Numbered from the stretch's first letter, positions 47,378-56,943 are shown. The stretch is 57,391 nt of DNA from Actinomycetes bacterium (GCA_025358355.1 JANYJX010000045.1:1-57391); one strand, 5' to 3'. A program made the numbers and translations. Notes: a model not told the origin generated them from the letters alone.

Positions 47378-48607
47378 TCAGTCCACGCGGCCGAGCAGGA
47401 CGCACGCGTTGTGCCCGCCGAGGCCCATCGCATTCGAGAGAGCTACGTCGATCTCGACTCGGCGTGATTCGTTCGGCACGTAGTCGAGGTCGCATTCCGG
47501 ATCGGGCACGTTGTAGTTCATCGTCGGCGGCAGAACGCCGTGATGAACCGCGAGCGCGCACATCATCGCCTCGATCGCGCCCGCCGCCCCAAAACAATGG
47601 CCGGTCACCGACTTCGTTGACGACACAGCCAGCTTGTAGGCGTGCTCGCCGAACACCTGCTTGATCGCGCGCGTCTCGGCGAGATCACCGAGCGGCGTCG
47701 ACGTGCCGTGCGCGTTGATGTAGCCGACGCGGGCTGGGTCAACGCCCGCACGCTGCAACGCGCTGCGCATCATGATCGCGACGCCCGCCGAATCCGGATC
47801 GGGCTGCGCCATGTGGTGTGCGTCGTTCGATGCGCCGTAGCCGAGCACCTCCGCGTAGATCCGCGCACCCCGCGCTCGCGCGGCCTCCAGCTCCTCCACA
47901 ACAAGGACGCAGGCGCCTTCGCCCATGACGAAGCCGGCGCGGGTCGCGTCAAAAGGTCGCGACGCATTCGGCGGGTTGTCGTTGTCGTCGGCTAGGCCGC
48001 GCATCGCACAGAAGCCGGCAAGGATCAGCGGGTGCATGCACGCCTCGGTGCCGCCCGCGAGGACGATATCGGCAGCGCCGCGCTTGATCGTCTCGGCCGC
48101 CTCACCGACGGCGTGCGATCCAGTCGCGCAGGCCGAGACCGGCGCGTAGTTCGGCCCGCGCAGCCCCAGCGAGATCGCGATCTGGCCACTTGCGGAGTCG
48201 ACAAGAACGTTCGGCAGGAAGAACGGTGACACGCGATCAGGGCCGCGCTCGCGCAAGATCTCGGCCTGCTCGACGATCCCGATCAGGCCGCCGATCGCCG
48301 ACCCGAGCAGAACCCCGGCACGCTCACGGTCGTACGTCTTGATCCCGGCATCGGCCCAAGCCTCGTGCGCAGACGCCAGCGCGAGTAGGACATTCCGTTC
48401 CATCCGCCGCGCTTCCTTCGGCGGAGCGATGTCGCCGATCTCGAAGCCCTTCACCTCGGCAGCGAGCCGCACCGGGAACCCGCTCGTGTCGAACGTGCGG
48501 ATCAAGTCGATCCCGCTGCGCCCCGCGACGGCCGCCTCCCACGACGCTGGCGCCGTGTTCCCGATCGGCGTAACCGCCCCCAGGCCTGTGATGACTGCGC
48601 GACGCAC
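47378..48607 (-). CDS. fabF: 3-oxoacyl-ACP synthase II (FabF)
   Basis: 409-residue condensing enzyme of fatty acid synthesis. It has nucleophile Cys160 in VSACATGSHAVGEA, His in YINAHGTSTPLGD and His in SVTGHCFGAAGA, with the N-terminal RRAVITGLGAVTPIG. It elongates acyl chains from malonyl-ACP. No other fab genes flank it. The start (48607) is only 18 bp from the divergent ligase start, so the two genes share a very short promoter region. Confidence 0.95.
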   Translation of the reverse strand: MRRAVITGLGAVTPIGNTAPASWEAAVAGRSGIDLIRTFDTSGFPVRLAAEVKGFEIGDIAPPKEARRMERNVLLALASAHEAWADAGIKTYDRERAGVLLGSAIGGLIGIVEQAEILRERGPDRVSPFFLPNVLVDSASGQIAISLGLRGPNYAPVSACATGSHAVGEAAETIKRGAADIVLAGGTEACMHPLILAGFCAMRGLADDNDNPPNASRPFDATRAGFVMGEGACVLVVEELEAARARGARIYAEVLGYGASNDAHHMAQPDPDSAGVAIMMRSALQRAGVDPARVGYINAHGTSTPLGDLAETRAIKQVFGEHAYKLAVSSTKSVTGHCFGAAGAIEAMMCALAVHHGVLPPTMNYNVPDPECDLDYVPNESRRVEIDVALSNAMGLGGHNACVLLGRVD

Positions 48608-48625
48608 CGCTATAGCCTACGGACC

Positions 48626-49666
48626 ATGCTTGATGAGCGTTCCGATGAACAGCCTGATCCAGCGATTCCATATCCGCCGATGGAGGCAGAGCTCGTCCGC
48701 GATCTGCCGGACGGCGAAGGTTGGCAATACGAGCCGAAGTGGGACGGCTTCCGCGGCGTGCTCGAAAACGTCGGCGGCGGGTTGCGCCTCTGGTCGCGAA
48801 ACGGACGGCCGCTGCTCCGCTATTTCCCTGAACTACTGGCGCTCGGGGATCAGCTCGAAGCGGGCTCCGCGCTCGACGGCGAGATCGTCATCTCACGCGA
48901 CGGCGTGCTCGATTTCGACGCGATGCAGACCCGGCTGCATCCGGCCGAGAGTCGCATCCGCAAGCTTTCCGCCGATGTCCCAGCGACCTTCATCGCGTTC
49001 GACATACTGCTGTGGGAAGGGGACGAGCTGTGGCGGCTGCCGCTCGCCGAGCGTCGCGTAGCGCTCGAGAAGCGCGCTGAAGGGTTCGAGCTCTCCCTCG
49101 CGACGCACAACCGCAACGAAGCGCTCCGCTGGTTGGATCAGTTCGAAGTCGCCGGGCTCGACGGCGTGATCGCGAAGCGGCTCGATCGCCCGTACGCGGC
49201 CGGCGCGCGCGACGCGGTCGTCAAGGTGAAGCCGGAGAAGACGGCGGACTGCGTGATCGTCGGCTTCCGGCGGAAGGCCGACAGCGACAAGCTCGCGACG
49301 CTGCTGCTCGGGATCTACGGCGACGATGGCGAAATCGACTACGTCGGCTCGGCCGCGGTTGCCGCAGGCAAGCACGACGAGATCGCCGCCCGCGTTCTGC
49401 CGCTGCTCGTCGACGCGCCCGAGCGCCGCTTCTCGGAGCCGAACCGCTGGACAAAGGCAGGCGGAGGGCTGGAAGAGTCGGCGATCCGGCCGGAGCTCGT
49501 CTGCGAAGTGCGCTACGACAAGGTGCAAGGGCAGCGGTTCCGCCACGGGACGCGCTTCCTGCGCTGGCGCCCTGACAAGGATCCGCAAGCCTGCACGTGG
49601 GAGCACGTATTGCCTCGCCGGCAGCCAGGGGCTCCCACCGTCGAGAGCCTGCTCGCCCGCCGCTGA
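48626..49666 (+). CDS. ligC: ATP-dependent DNA ligase, LigC/LigD ligase-domain type
   Basis: 346-residue stand-alone ligase. The adenylated lysine is Lys38 in EPKWDGFR (motif I), with LWSRNG, ALDGEIV, AFDILLWEG, GVIAKR and VVKVKPEKTADC as the later nucleotidyltransferase motifs. An OB-fold half contains LLLGIYGDDGEIDYVG. It seals breaks in non-homologous end joining or base excision repair. The polymerase partner is encoded 1.4 kb away at 51069; no Ku gene is in the window. Confidence 0.9.
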   Translation: MLDERSDEQPDPAIPYPPMEAELVRDLPDGEGWQYEPKWDGFRGVLENVGGGLRLWSRNGRPLLRYFPELLALGDQLEAGSALDGEIVISRDGVLDFDAMQTRLHPAESRIRKLSADVPATFIAFDILLWEGDELWRLPLAERRVALEKRAEGFELSLATHNRNEALRWLDQFEVAGLDGVIAKRLDRPYAAGARDAVVKVKPEKTADCVIVGFRRKADSDKLATLLLGIYGDDGEIDYVGSAAVAAGKHDEIAARVLPLLVDAPERRFSEPNRWTKAGGGLEESAIRPELVCEVRYDKVQGQRFRHGTRFLRWRPDKDPQACTWEHVLPRRQPGAPTVESLLARR

Positions 49667-49686
49667 CCCGGGTACGCTCGCGACCA

Positions 49687-51072
49687 ATGGGCATGCGACG
49701 CTGCGCGCTTGGCGCAACACTTCTGGTGTCGCTCGTCGTCGTCTGCGTCGCCGCAGCGGGCCCGCCTGGAGCCTGGACACGCGCGGGGAAGCGTCCCGGT
49801 TCGCGGGACTCCGAGGCCGGTCTCGTGCGTACGGCTGACGGCGTCCTGCACGTCATCTCGCTCCGACGAAGCGGTACGAAGCTCGAGCTATGGCAGGTTC
49901 GGATCGGCTCCGACGGCAGGCTCCTGGGCTCCAACGCGATCCTGCGCGGCTGGGCGAACCTGGGCAATCCCGCTGTCGTCCTGAGCCCGGACGGCGGGCT
50001 GCGGGTCTTCGTCGGTGGCGATCGTGCGCCCGCTGCCGCCAACCCTGGCCTCGTGACAGCGACTTCGCCGGCTGAAGGCGCGCCGTGGACGATCCAGCCG
50101 GAGCCGGTGGCCCCAGGCGCGGATGCGGCTGCCACCGACGTCGGCGCAACAACGACGAAAGACGGCACGCCGATCGCCGTCTGGGTTACTCCCACGGGCC
50201 TTCGCTACCGCTACGGCGTCGATCCTGCTGGTGCGGATCTCGTCGTTCCGGTGACTGGCTGCTGCGCCCTGCATCCCAACGCCGCGACCGACATCGTCAC
50301 CGGGCAGCCGTACGCCGCATTTGCTTCAAGTGCGCCGCGCGCGAGCGGCATCGTCGTACAGCCGATCGGCCCTCGCGGAGCCGTCGGGCAGCCGCAGTAC
50401 GCGCCGGGATCAGCGTCGAAGAACCGTGCCTCCGCGGTCGCATCGGACGAGCGCGTTGCGATCGCGGCACGCCTCGGCGCCAGCGGTGTCTACGTCGCGT
50501 ACGGCGTCGGCTACCCGACGGTGAAGGGAGTCGCGCTGTGGTCCGTCGGCGCGACGCACGCCGTCCTCCGTCTGCCGGCTCAGGGAGCGTCAGAGATCGC
50601 GCTCGCCGCGGCGCCGGACGGCCGCCTTTGGCTGGCCTGGGCGCGCAACGGAGCGAATTACGTGACGCGCACGAATCGAACCGCCACACGCGTTGAACCG
50701 GTGCGCGCAATCTCGTCGCCGCCGCGCACAACCGCGATCTGGCGAGTTCAGGGAGTCGGCTCGCTCGGCCCGCTCGACCTTGTGATCAACGTCGACGCAA
50801 CCGGGGGCACGACGTTCTGGCATCAGCAGATCCTGCCGCTGCTCTCGCTCGCAGTCAGCGCGGTCGCGCAACAAGACGGGGCGACGCGCTACTCGTTCGC
50901 GGTCACCGACGCCGGCGATCCCGTCCCGAACGCGACCGTGAAGGTGGGAACGCAGACGCTGACGACAGGTCTCGCCGGAACTGTCGTGCTGACGACGACC
51001 GACCAGCCGCTCGCAGCGCTCGCGAGCAAGGCCGGCTACGCAACCGGCTCGGCCCGCGTCCCTAAACCCTAG
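49687..51072 (+). CDS. Secreted beta-propeller-like protein, function unknown
   Basis: 461-residue exported protein (signal peptide about 1-25). The middle repeats a beta-propeller-like pattern of DGxLxV-type blades (TADGVLHVISL, SPDGGLRVFVGG, APDGRLWLAWARNG), as in sialidase/BNR-like proteins. The C-terminal 80 residues look like an Ig-like carboxypeptidase-regulatory domain (AVTDAGDPVPNATVKVG). I cannot assign a function. It sits between the two NHEJ genes, converging with the polymerase gene (4-bp overlap). Confidence 0.75.
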   Translation: MGMRRCALGATLLVSLVVVCVAAAGPPGAWTRAGKRPGSRDSEAGLVRTADGVLHVISLRRSGTKLELWQVRIGSDGRLLGSNAILRGWANLGNPAVVLSPDGGLRVFVGGDRAPAAANPGLVTATSPAEGAPWTIQPEPVAPGADAAATDVGATTTKDGTPIAVWVTPTGLRYRYGVDPAGADLVVPVTGCCALHPNAATDIVTGQPYAAFASSAPRASGIVVQPIGPRGAVGQPQYAPGSASKNRASAVASDERVAIAARLGASGVYVAYGVGYPTVKGVALWSVGATHAVLRLPAQGASEIALAAAPDGRLWLAWARNGANYVTRTNRTATRVEPVRAISSPPRTTAIWRVQGVGSLGPLDLVINVDATGGTTFWHQQILPLLSLAVSAVAQQDGATRYSFAVTDAGDPVPNATVKVGTQTLTTGLAGTVVLTTTDQPLAALASKAGYATGSARVPKP

Positions 51073-52085
51073 GGCGACTCGTGCTTCTTCGCGCGCGAAG
51101 GCTGGACGCGCGGCGGCTCGCCCGGCATCTTCGGGAAGTTCGGCGGGTACGGCGCCTCGCCCACGCCTGCGGCCTCGTCGCGCTCGACCCAGCCGAGCAG
51201 CACGAGCAGGTCGCACACCGCGTTGTCGATCCCGGCCTGCGCATCGCCGAGCGAAGCGAACCGGGCCGGCATCGTGGCAAGGGTGAAGTCCTCGGTCTCG
51301 ACTTCCGGAAGCTCGTCCCAGGTCACCGGCGCGGACACCGTCGCATCGCGCCGCGCCCGCACCGAGTACGCCGAGGCGATCGTGCGGTCGCGCGCGTTCT
51401 GGTTGTAGTCGATGAAGACCTTCGCACCGCGCTCCTCCTTCCACCACGCCGTCGTGACGAGATCGGGCGCGCGCCGCTCGATCTCGCGCGCGAACGCCAA
51501 GGCAGCGCGACGGACGACCGGGAACGCCCACTGCGGCTCGATCCGGCAGGCGATGTGAATCCCGCGGTTCCCGGAGGTCTTCGGCCAGCCCGTGTAGCCG
51601 ATCTCGTCGAGCACCTCGCGCACGATCGTTGCGACCTTCTTAGCGTCGCCGAAGTCGGTCCCCGGCTGAGGGTCGATGTCGATCCGCAGCTCATCCGGAT
51701 GCTCTGTGTCGCGCCGCCGCGACGGCCACGGATGGAAGTCGACGGTACCGAGGTTCGCCGCCCATGCCACCTGCGCGACCTCGGTCACGCACAGCTCGTC
51801 GGCGTGGCGCCCGGACGGGAACGTGACCCGCACCGCCTCGACCCACTCCGGCCGTTTCTCGGGCACGCGCTTCTGATAAATCGCCTCGCCCTCAACGCCG
51901 TCCGGAAAGCGACGCAGCTGCGTCGGCCGTTCGTACAGCGCCCGCACGATCCCGTCCGCAACGGACAGGTAGTAGCGGACGAGATCGAGCTTCGTCTCGC
52001 CGCGCTCCGGGAAGTAGACCTTGTCCGGACTGGAGACCCGCACGAGGCGCTCCCCCACCTCGAGCTCGATCGCTTCGCTCGCCAC
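51069..52085 (-). CDS. LigD-type NHEJ polymerase/primase domain protein
   Basis: 338-residue stand-alone polymerase domain of bacterial end joining (archaeo-eukaryotic primase fold). The metal site is ELRIDIDPQPG, followed by KTSGNRGIHI and a third acidic site in VFIDYNQNARDRTIASAYSVR. It adds ribo- or deoxynucleotides at broken ends before ligation. In many bacteria it is fused with ligase and nuclease domains as LigD; here it is separate, and no phosphoesterase domain is present. Confidence 0.92.
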   Translation of the reverse strand: MASEAIELEVGERLVRVSSPDKVYFPERGETKLDLVRYYLSVADGIVRALYERPTQLRRFPDGVEGEAIYQKRVPEKRPEWVEAVRVTFPSGRHADELCVTEVAQVAWAANLGTVDFHPWPSRRRDTEHPDELRIDIDPQPGTDFGDAKKVATIVREVLDEIGYTGWPKTSGNRGIHIACRIEPQWAFPVVRRAALAFAREIERRAPDLVTTAWWKEERGAKVFIDYNQNARDRTIASAYSVRARRDATVSAPVTWDELPEVETEDFTLATMPARFASLGDAQAGIDNAVCDLLVLLGWVERDEAAGVGEAPYPPNFPKMPGEPPRVQPSRAKKHESP

Positions 52086-52152
52086 GCAGTGACGCTACAC
52101 CGTGGTAGCCTCGCCTCCTTCCTGCTTTCCGTCTTCGAGGAGTTAGCTGACC

Positions 52153-53022
52153 ATGCGCAAGGTCCTGATTGCAGTCTCCGCCCTCGCCACTCTCGTCGCT
52201 CTCGTTGCCGCGACGACAGCAACAGGTGCATCCCGTTCCGCGGCGGCCATCCCCGGCTGCGCGACGGGCTCGCTCAACCTCGTCACGTCCGGCCAGCTGA
52301 CGATCGGCACCGACAATCCCGCCTACCCACCGTGGTGGGACGGCACCGAGAAGAAGAGCACGGGCTTCAAGCTGAGCAACCCGTACTCGGGCAAGGGATA
52401 CGAGTCGGCCGTCGCCTACGAGGTCGCCAAGAGGCTCGGCTTCGCGAAGGGCGACGTCAAATGGAAAGCGATTCCCTTTACCAAGTCGTATGCGCCTGGC
52501 AAGAAGCCGTTCGACTTCTACCTCGCCCAGGTCTCATACAAGCCGGTGCGTGCGAAAGCCGTCGCGTTCAGCGTCTCGTACTACGACGTCAACCAGGCGG
52601 TCGTGGGGCTCAAGGGCAAGCCGATCACGAAGGTGAAGACGGTCGCAGGCCTCAAGCCGTACAAGCTCGGTGTTCCCCTTGGCACGACAAGCTACGACTA
52701 CATCGTCAAGTACGTCGGCTCGAAGCCGAAGGTCTTCGACACGCTGAACGACGCCGTCACGGATCTCAAGCTCGGGCGGATCGACGGCCTCGTGGTCGAC
52801 TTCCCGAGCACGGGGTACATCACGGGCGTCCAGGTGACCAACGGCGTCGTCGTCGGTCGCCTACCCACCCAGGGCACGCAGGAGCACTTCGGGCTCGTCC
52901 TGGCGAAGGGGAATTCGCTGCTCGGCTGCGTGAACAAGGCGCTAGCCGCGATGAAACGAGACGGGACGCTCAAGCGGCTCGAAGCGCGCGAGCTCGCGGG
53001 CAGCGCTCCGCTCTTGAAGTAG
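52153..53022 (+). CDS. ABC transporter substrate-binding protein, family 3 (polar amino acid)
   Basis: 289-residue periplasmic-type binding protein with a signal peptide (about 1-27) and the family 3 pattern TIGTDNPAYPPW, GYESAVAYEVAKRLG, then FDFYLAQVSYKPVRAKAVAFSVSYY in segments and GVPLGTTSYD. It delivers a polar amino acid or similar solute to the permease. GAGGAG lies about 12 bp before the ATG. First gene of a three-gene transport operon. Confidence 0.9.
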   Translation: MRKVLIAVSALATLVALVAATTATGASRSAAAIPGCATGSLNLVTSGQLTIGTDNPAYPPWWDGTEKKSTGFKLSNPYSGKGYESAVAYEVAKRLGFAKGDVKWKAIPFTKSYAPGKKPFDFYLAQVSYKPVRAKAVAFSVSYYDVNQAVVGLKGKPITKVKTVAGLKPYKLGVPLGTTSYDYIVKYVGSKPKVFDTLNDAVTDLKLGRIDGLVVDFPSTGYITGVQVTNGVVVGRLPTQGTQEHFGLVLAKGNSLLGCVNKALAAMKRDGTLKRLEARELAGSAPLLK

Positions 53023-53026
53023 TTCG

Positions 53027-53872
53027 CTGGAAGGCAACCGCAGATCGAGGATCCTCGGCGGGCTGACAGCCGGCGGGGGCGGTCGCACCGTCGCGATCGC
53101 CCTCACCAGCACCGCGGTCGTCTTCGGCGGAATCATCGTCGCGGTCGTCGAGTCGCCAGGCTGGCGCGAGGTCAAGCAGTCCTTCTTCAACGGGGCCGAG
53201 TTCCGTTCGAACTTCCCCGGTATCGCGTCGGCGTTCCTGACGAACGTCAAGCTGTTCTGCATCGCCGAGGTGATCATCCTCGCGTTCGCGCTGTTCATCG
53301 CCGTGCTGAGGAGCCTCCCGGGCCCGGTCTTCTTCCCTGTCCGGCTGCTCGCTATCGCCTACGCCGACTTCTTCCGTGGCATCCCGACGATCCTGCTCAT
53401 CTACATCCTCGGCTTCGGCGTCCCCGGGCTCCAGCTCGCGGGCGTGCCCAATGGGGAGTTCTTCTGGGGGACGGTCGCGCTCGTCCTCGTCTACACGGCG
53501 TATGTCTCCGAGGTGTACCGCGCCGGGATCGAATCCGTGCACCCGAGCCAGAACGCCGCCGGGCGTTCGCTCGGGCTGACCCACGGCCAGTCGCTGCGCT
53601 ACGTGATCGTGCCGCAGGCGGTCCGTCGCGTGATCCCGCCGCTCCTGAACGACTTCATCGGCCTACAGAAGGACACCGCGCTCGTCGCGCTCCTCGGTCT
53701 CGTCGAGACGTTCCGCCAATCGCAGATCGACGTTGCGGGTGACTTTAACTTCACGCCCTACCTCGCAACCGCGCTTATGTTCCTGCTAATCACGATCCCG
53801 ATGACACGCTTCACCGACTGGCTGATCTCGCGTGACCGCAGGCGACGGCAGGCCGGGGGCGTGACCGCGTGA
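53027..53872 (+). CDS. ABC transporter permease (polar amino acid, HisM/GlnP type), apparent CTG start
   Basis: About 281-residue inner-membrane permease with five or more hydrophobic segments. The family 3TM region includes FLTNVKLFCIAEVIILAFAL and YADFFRGIP; the EAA loop is AAGRSLGLTHGQSLRYVIVPQAVR. The first standard start in frame is GTG 53270, but it would delete the first membrane helices. CTG at 53027, 5 bp after the stop of the binding-protein gene, is the only near-cognate start near the expected position. It overlaps the ATPase gene by GTGA. Confidence 0.85.
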   Translation: MEGNRRSRILGGLTAGGGGRTVAIALTSTAVVFGGIIVAVVESPGWREVKQSFFNGAEFRSNFPGIASAFLTNVKLFCIAEVIILAFALFIAVLRSLPGPVFFPVRLLAIAYADFFRGIPTILLIYILGFGVPGLQLAGVPNGEFFWGTVALVLVYTAYVSEVYRAGIESVHPSQNAAGRSLGLTHGQSLRYVIVPQAVRRVIPPLLNDFIGLQKDTALVALLGLVETFRQSQIDVAGDFNFTPYLATALMFLLITIPMTRFTDWLISRDRRRRQAGGVTA

Positions 53873-54615
53873 CCGCCGCACTCGAGATCCAGGGCCTGCG
53901 TAAGTCGTTCGGCAAGCTGGAAGTGCTGCGCGGAATCGACCTCGAGGTCGCCGAGCACGAGGTCGTCTGCCTGATCGGCGCATCCGGCTCCGGCAAGTCG
54001 ACGCTCCTGCGCTGCATCAACCTGCTCGAGCCGATCGACGCCGGCCGCGTGACGGTGCTCGGAGAGGAGATCACCGCGCGCGGCGTCAACGTGAACCGCG
54101 TCCGGCGGCGGATCGGGATCGTCTTCCAGTCGTTCAACCTGTTCCCGCACATGAGCGTCCTGCGCAACGTGACGCTCGGCCCGCGGAAAGCGCTTGGCCT
54201 CTCGCGCGCACAGGCCGAGGAACAGGCAACGGCGCTGCTCGATCGCTTCGGCCTCGCCGAGAAGCGCGACGAGTACCCGGATCGGCTGTCGGGCGGCCAG
54301 CAGCAACGCGTCGCGATTGTGCGCGCGCTCGCGATGGAGCCGGCGCTGTTGCTGCTTGACGAAGTGACGAGCGCGCTCGATCCGGAACTCGTCGCAGAAG
54401 TGCTCGACGTGATCCGCGAGCTCGCCGCCGGCGGCATGACAATGGTAATCGCGACGCACGAGATGGGCTTCGCCCGCGACGTCGCAAACCGCGTCTGCTT
54501 CCTCGACGCCGGCCAGATCCTCGAGCAAGGCACGCCCGCCGAGATCTTCACCGCACCACGCGAGGAGCGGACGCAGCAGTTCCTGCAGCGCATCGTCGAC
54601 GCCGGCCGGCTGTAA
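53869..54615 (+). CDS. ABC transporter ATP-binding protein (polar amino acid, GlnQ/HisP type)
   Basis: 248-residue ATPase of the operon. Walker A is GASGSGKST (37-45), signature LSGGQQQR (about 140-147), Walker B LLLLDEVTSALDP (about 162-174) and the switch His in ATHEMGFA. It energises import together with the permease and binding protein encoded just upstream. GTG start overlaps the permease stop. Confidence 0.95.
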   Translation: MTAALEIQGLRKSFGKLEVLRGIDLEVAEHEVVCLIGASGSGKSTLLRCINLLEPIDAGRVTVLGEEITARGVNVNRVRRRIGIVFQSFNLFPHMSVLRNVTLGPRKALGLSRAQAEEQATALLDRFGLAEKRDEYPDRLSGGQQQRVAIVRALAMEPALLLLDEVTSALDPELVAEVLDVIRELAAGGMTMVIATHEMGFARDVANRVCFLDAGQILEQGTPAEIFTAPREERTQQFLQRIVDAGRL

Positions 54616-54626
54616 GCTCGGCAGGG

Positions 54627-54923
54627 ATGCTGGAGAACTCGGAACGGATCGACCGCTCAATCGAGCCGCTCGACCACTACATCGTCGTGCAGCCGACAAG
54701 CGACGAGACCGAGACGCGCGCCGGGCTGATCCTCCCAGCGTCGGCCGCAGCGGCCGTCGCTGTTCGAACAGGCATCGTCACAGCCGTTGGTGCCGACGCG
54801 ACAGGCGTCACACCGGGCGACAAAGTGCTGTACCCGCGCGACGCCGGCTTCGAGGTTCGCCTTGGCGGCATCGACGTCAAGGTGCTGAAACGCGAAGAGC
54901 TGATCGCCCGCATCCACGACTGA
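54627..54923 (+). CDS. groES: Co-chaperonin GroES
   Basis: 98-residue GroES with the family landmarks IEPLDHYIVVQP, a mobile loop TRAGLILPAS and a C-terminal YPRDAGFEVRLGG, VKVLKREELIARI. It normally caps the GroEL ring. Here it lies 11 bp after the ABC ATPase gene and is followed by tRNA-Ser, with no groEL next to it, so it is either an extra copy or its partner is elsewhere. The length is typical. Confidence 0.92.
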   Translation: MLENSERIDRSIEPLDHYIVVQPTSDETETRAGLILPASAAAAVAVRTGIVTAVGADATGVTPGDKVLYPRDAGFEVRLGGIDVKVLKREELIARIHD

Positions 54924-54985
54924 CGCGGCCAGCTCCGCCGCCGGCGGGCAACGGTAAGGTCGTGGGCTATTCTTGCGCCCTCTCT

Positions 54986-55076
54986 GGAGAAGTGGCCGAG
55001 TGGCTGAAGGCGGCGCCCTGCTAAGGCGTTAGGTGGGGTATTCCCTGCCTCGAGGGTTCGAATCCCTCCTTCTCCG
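54986..55076 (+). tRNA. tRNA-Ser (anticodon GCT)
   Basis: Acceptor GGAGAAG/CTTCTCC with discriminator G, anticodon loop CTGCTAA giving GCT (AGC/AGU codons), a long variable arm, and T-arm GAGGGTTCGAATCCCTC. CCA is not encoded. Confidence 0.95.
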
Positions 55077-55187
55077 TCGCGGTTCGCGCGCCCCGCTAAC
55101 GGCTCCGAACCATCCCTAGTGCGGCCTCTCCAAATGTTTCAACGGGCATGGGGTGGGACCTGGCGTGTTGGTGTCGAGTTGGGATGT

Positions 55188-55803
55188 ATGCGACCTGAGC
55201 AGGTGTCGATGCGTCCCCCGTCGGTGTTTGTGTGGCTGCTTGCTGCGGCCGAGGGGCAGCGGCTGAAGCGGCTGTCGAAGCAGGCCAAACACAGCTCGAT
55301 CAGGAAGCGGGCGGCGATCTTGCTCGCCTAGGCGACCGAGATGAGCGCGCCCGAGATCGCGGAGATGTGGATGACGGACGAGTCGCACGTGCGCAAGGTG
55401 ATCCACGACTTCAACCAGCACGGCTTTGTTTCGCCGCGCCCTCGTTTTCGGGGCGGGCGGCCCCGCCGAATCTCGAATGACGACCAGGTGCGGATCGTCG
55501 CGGTCGCCGGCGCCCGTCCCGATACGCACGGGGTGCCGTTGACGCGCTGGAGTCTTACGAAGCTGTCCGAGCATCTGCGCGGGGAAGGGATCGCGGTCTC
55601 GGCCGCGCATCTCGCGCGGATCTTGGCCGAGGCCGGTCTCTCCTTCCAACGCACACGCTCTTGGAAGGCAAGCCCGGATCCCGACTACGAGGCCAGGGCA
55701 GCGCGCGTGCTGGAGCTCTACCGCCGCCAGCCGCAGGGCGGCGTCGTGATCAGCTTCGACGAGATGGGGCCGGTCAGCCTCTGTCCCCACCACGGCCGCA
55801 GCC
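55188..55803 (+). pseudogene. IS630-family transposase remnant
   Basis: The frame from ATG 55188 encodes the N-terminal half of an IS630-type transposase: RPPSVFVWLLAAAEGQRLK, then a helix-turn-helix region (SAPEIAEMWMTDESHVRKVIHDF) and GGRPRRI, the linker WSLTKLSEHL, and the first DDE acidic motif VISFDEMGPVSL. An in-frame TAG at 55329-55331 interrupts it. After about 55800 the sequence changes abruptly to a sensor-kinase remnant, so the catalytic C-terminus is lost. Terminal inverted repeats were not identified. Confidence 0.85.
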
Positions 55804-55809
55804 GTCTCG

Positions 55810-56943
55810 GACGAGCGCTACCGATCGCTCGTCGAAACAGTCCCCGCGATCGTGTACGTCGATAACCCGAACGACACCGCGTCGTCCGTCTGTCTCAGCC
55901 CACGGTTCGAGGAGTGGCTCGGGCACAAGGTTGCAACGATCCTCGAGATGCCGACGTACTGACTCGAGAACGTCATCCACCCAGACGACTGTGACGCTGT
56001 CGTCGCCAGCTTCGCTCGCAGCCGTAACGGAGAGCGCGTCTGCATCGAGTACCGCTGTATCGCCACGGACGGACGGTCGTGTGGGTCTACGACGACTCGG
56101 TTCCCGTCCTCGGGACGGACGGCGTCGTCACCGAGGTCCGCGGCTTTCTCGTCGACATCACCGACCGCAAGTCGAGCAGATGGTCGTAAACCTCGTCGTC
56201 AACGCGCGCGACGCCACGCCCGAAGACAGCACGATCGCGATCTCGATCGCGACGCGGAATGTCGGCGTTCAAGCCGGCGAGCACGACGGCGCGCCACCTG
56301 GCGACTACGTCGCGCTCAGCGTCTCCGACACGGGCGTCGGTGTCGACCCGAGGTGCGCAACCAGATGTTCGAGCCGTTCTTCACGACAAAGGACGTTGGC
56401 GAGGGAACAGGCCTCGGCCTTGCGACAGTGCACGGGATCGTCGAGCGAAGTGGCGGCGTGATCAGCGTCGAGAGCGCTCTCGGCGAGGGCACGACCGTCA
56501 GGGTGCTGTTCCCACGGGTCGATACCGTTGCCGAGGTGGCCCCGCCCGCGCCGGCGCCGCCGCTGAGGGCCGATGGCGAGTCGATCCTCGTCGTCGAGGA
56601 CGACCCCGATGTGCGCGCTCGTGCGTCTCGCTCCTGAGAGCGCCAGATACAGCGTGATCGAGGCGCCCGATCCGGGCGGGCGATCCTCGTCGCGTCGCAG
56701 GCGGCAACCGAGATCGACATGGTGCCGACCGATCTCGTGATGCCCGGGATGAAGGGGCGGGAGCTGGCCGAGAGCCTCGTGACCGTGCGCCCCGAGATGA
56801 AGGTGCTGCTGATGTCCGGCTACACCGACGACGAGGTGGTGCGCCACGGCGTGTCGGGCGCGTCGGCGTTCATCCAAAAGCCGTTCCTCCCCACCGAGCT
56901 TGTCGCGAAAGTGCACGCCGTGCTGCAAGGCTCGTGCCGCTAG
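55810..56943 (+). pseudogene. Decayed PAS hybrid histidine kinase/response regulator
   Basis: Pieces of a PAS sensor hybrid kinase occur in order but in several frames. A PAS domain begins DERYRSLVETVPAIVYVD, with a TGA at 55960-55962 where Trp is expected. A frameshift near 56070 leads to VWVYDDSVPVLG and DITDRK. The His-phosphoacceptor domain is missing, the sequence jumping near 56172 to VEQMVVNLVVNARDA of the ATPase domain. Another frameshift near 56350 precedes QMFEPFFTTK and GTGLGLATVHGIV. Finally a broken receiver domain has ILVVEDDPDVR, then TDLVMPGMKG and IQKPFLP. Clearly inactivated. Confidence 0.85.
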
